Shown here: piece after piece, positions 61,861 to 64,000 of the stretch
Layout: the number at the start of each line of letters is the position of its first letter
Position numbering within the stretch: position 1 is the stretch's first letter
Assembly (NCBI GenBank): GCA_026745465.1
Contig: JACYXH010000746.1
Location: 189,523-253,522 of the forward strand
Direction of reading: 5' to 3'
Origin: Lota lota
Taxonomy: Eukaryota > Chordata > Actinopteri > Gadiformes > Lotidae
Length of the DNA stretch: 64,000 nt
The notes under the pieces: model-generated
Database searches by the model: none
What the model was told of the DNA's origin: nothing
The model's input: only the letters and a program-made list of their open reading frames with translations
Position numbers and translations under genes: made by a program

Positions 61861-62820
61861 AGTAAGCTAAAAACATGGGCTTTTTTGTAAATGAAAGAGG
61901 GATTAAACATCATTATACACTTTAAATGTCGTGACTCTAGCCCAAGTGCAAGTTATTCAAACGAGCACGTCAGAGTCGGACACGGGCCTGAACAAAAGAA
62001 CCCTCTAAAAGGCTGTAGAATGACTATGCTTTAAGGTAGAGGCCTGGGGTCTTTTTTTATATTAAAGATAAGGTCCACTATATGTGAGATTATGAATGTC
62101 GTGGCTGGAGCCCAAGCACAAGTGACTAACACACGCAGTATTCCATTTCTCCATTCAAACGAATGGGAGAAAAATAAGGTCACAATAGCATCCTATCAAA
62201 TCACAGGAAACAGTTAGAAACATGGGGTTTTTTGTATATGAAAGAGGGCCTACAAAACATAATAGACAATTAATTGGGTCAATCTAGCCCAAACGGAAGT
62301 CATTCAGACGGCCATGTCAGAGGCCTGAACACAACGCAGCAGTGATAAGGCCGTAGAATGATGATGCGCCAACAGACAGACGTGGGGTTGCTTTTATATC
62401 ACTCAGGGCATGACAGAGTACAAGGAAACGTTCATTCATAAACTGACATTTGTCAGCAAGTGTTTGAACCAGAGGGTGACCTATAGGTCACCGACACTTG
62501 GCAGTAAGCTAGGGCCCCGGGGTCTTTTGTATATGAAAGAGGACCTCGACGACATGTAAGGTTATTAATATTGTGCTTCTAGCCCAACCGGAAGGTATTT
62601 AAACGGCCGCGTCAGAGGCATACACAACACGCTCCTATGGAAGGTGCTAGAATGACTTTGCATAAAGCTAGAGCCCTGTGGTCTCTTCCATAGTTAAGGG
62701 GACCTCCACCACATGTGAGATTATCAATCTGATGAATGTAGCCCAACAGGAAGTGAGTCACCCGAGCACGTGTACATTTGTCACATTGAAAAGAATGGGA
62801 TATAAATATTGTTCATAAAA
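61860..62820 (+). repeat. Degenerate satellite-like array, monomer about 160-177 bp
   Basis: A diffuse unit recurs: TATATGAAAGAGG..., then a CTCCACCACATGTGAGATTAT-like part, then TAGCCCAA(n)GGAAGT followed by CACGTCAGAG-like sequence. TAGCCCAA-type cores lie near 61938, 62107, 62284, 62579, 62739 and again 63930, with spacings of about 169, 177, 295 and 160 bp. Divergence between units is high. Confidence 0.6.
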
Positions 62821-63430
62821 CATCAGAGGAATGAGATATCAACTCGGGCCTGTGGTCGGTCGACCCGGGGGGGGGGGGGGGGGGGGGGGGGGGGCCAGGG
62901 ATGACTGCCTGAAAATGTCAAGCACCTAGGCCCTAAGGGGGGCCGCGCACCGGGCCTGTTACCTCTCCCCCTGTTATTTCACCTTTGCGGCGCCGGGGGT
63001 CAAAGGCCCCTGGTGAGGCCCCTAGAGGTCGCAGGGGGCCAGGATTCGGACAGAGTATACTGGAGGGGCCCTAATATGAGAGTGTCGAGTCTCGGCTCGG
63101 TGCGACCTTCCCCTTCTCCGGGAAGTGACCTAACGAACACCATCAAACTCTCCCATTCAAACCAATAGGAGAAATGGAGAGTTGCTCAAAGGTCAAATCA
63201 GCTCAGTAAAAAGAGATAGGAACTCGGGCCTGTGGTTGGTCGACCTGGGGGGGGGGGGGGGGGGGGGGGGGGCAAGGATGACTGTCTCTAAATGACAAGC
63301 GTCTCGGCCTAATGGGGGCCGCGCGCCGGGCCTCCTAATGTCTCCCCCTTCCATTTGACCTTTGCTGCGTCGGGGTACAAATGGCTGTGGTGGGGCCCCC
63401 CGAGGTCGCAGAGGGCCGGTATTCGGAGAG

Positions 63431-63440
<10 letters not shown>
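62820..63440 (+). repeat. Direct duplication of a GC-rich unit (about 380 bp) with long poly-G runs
   Basis: AACTCGGGCCTGTGGT, GGTCGACC, a poly-G run (62867-62893 and 63247-63271, about 25-28 G) then CAAGGATGACTG, GGGGGCCGCGC and CCGGGCCT occur twice in the same order, about 380 bp apart. Confidence 0.82.

Positions 63441-63470
<30 letters not shown>
63433..63470. repeat. (TA)n microsatellite
   Basis: About 19 TA units inside the second GC-rich unit. Confidence 0.95.
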
Positions 63471-63471
<1 letters not shown>

Positions 63472-63504
63472 GCGGGGCCCCGTGATAAGCGTTTAGAATC
63501 CCGG

Positions 63505-63855
63505 GTCGGACGCACACGCACGCTCTCTCTCCATCTCTCTCAATTCAACTGTTTGTGTCAACGTGTGTCTCCATCAAACGGTTTATTGATTAAAAAGTAA
63601 TGTCTTCATCACCCTGAACACACTAAGTGGTGTTGGTGTTGGGGTGGTTTTGGGTGGTGTTGGTGTTGGTGTTTGGGCGGTGTGGTGTTGTGTTGGTGTT
63701 GTGGTGGTGTTTGTGTTTGGTTGGTGTTGTGTTGGGGTGGTGCACGCTCTCTCTCTATCTCTCTCAATTCAACTGTTTGTGTCACCGTGTGTCTCCATCA
63801 AATGGTTTATTGATTAAAAAGTAATGTGTTCATCACCCTGAACACACTAACCCTG
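63505..63855 (+). repeat. Direct repeat of about 105 bp around a GGTGTTGG tract
   Basis: GCACGCTCTCTCTCCATCTC to CATCACCCTGAACACACTAA at about 63518-63627 recurs at 63742-63850. Between them GGTGTTGGTGTTGGGG-type sequence (63630-63740) mirrors the CCAACACC tract at 5998-6412. Confidence 0.82.
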
Positions 63856-64000
63856 CTTCTGTTTGGTGAACTGATGCTTACATTAAGAGGAGGCCTCCAC
63901 CACATGTAATATTATCAATCTTGTGGCTTTAGCCCAAAACTAAGTGATTCAAATTGGTACATCAGAGGTCATCAGAAGATAAATTAATAGACACAATGAC

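Noticed and set aside
63630..63740. Telomere-like GGTGTTGG repeats (also CCAACACC at 6.0-6.4 kb)
   Set aside because: The motif is not the vertebrate TTAGGG and is irregular. It lies inside repeats rather than at an end.

Overview
The window is vertebrate DNA and most likely from a teleost fish. Genes have introns with GT-AG sites, there is no operon structure, and the genes belong to families strongly expanded in fish: an NLR with NACHT, leucine-rich repeats and B30.2, TRIM genes with B30.2, and an NXPE-type esterase. Dinucleotide repeats, chiefly (CA)n/(TG)n, are extremely dense. That density together with NLR-B30.2 and TRIM expansion would suit a cod-like fish (Gadiformes), but the species assignment is an inference.

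Layout. 0-3.1 kb: the 5' end of an NLR gene on the minus strand (NLR-A), running off the left edge. 4.8-5.4 kb: an extra copy of the NLR promoter. 5.5-6.7 kb: a repeat-built inverted repeat. 9.7-10.5 kb: remnant of a TRIM 5' end. 10.6-23.8 kb: a complete ten-coding-exon NLR gene (NLR-B), divergent from NLR-A. 25.8-27.5 kb: hAT transposon remnant. 27.9-29.1 kb: GC-rich degenerate LTR retroelement. 31.4-33.2 kb: an intact TRIM gene on the minus strand. 37.1-37.8 kb: a TRIM 3' half on the plus strand in an inverted duplication. 39.9-44.7 kb: repeats and promoter-like remnants. 44.8-47.4 kb: an NXPE-like gene carrying several one-base frameshifts. 48.3-51.7 kb: two more TRIM 5' remnants plus an orphan NLR promoter. 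53.4-54.5 kb: a TRIM 5' exon (RING, B-box, coiled coil) that lacks its own B30.2. 59.1-59.65 kb: an NLR-type B30.2 exon with no NLR body in front of it. 61-64 kb: a GGT tract and a degenerate satellite.

Main reading. This is an innate-immunity gene nursery in which NLR and TRIM modules have been copied, inverted, cut and rejoined. The TRIM exon at 53.4 kb ends in a phase-1 splice donor that matches the phase-1 acceptor of the NLR-type B30.2 exon at 59.1 kb. Joined, they would give a 539-residue protein, almost the size of the intact 540-residue TRIM at 31.4 kb. This may be a chimeric TRIM/NLR gene made by exon shuffling.

The four copies of the NLR promoter share a composite of a STAT site (GAS, TTCNNNGAA; perfect in three) and an E-box (CACGTG) two bases apart. 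TRIM promoters share an IRF/ISRE-like box. Together these suggest that both families are interferon controlled. A 49-bp minisatellite inside an intron of both NLR genes appears to have arisen from within a LINE reverse-transcriptase gene.

All assignments come from reading the sequence and translated motifs. No alignment or database search was run.
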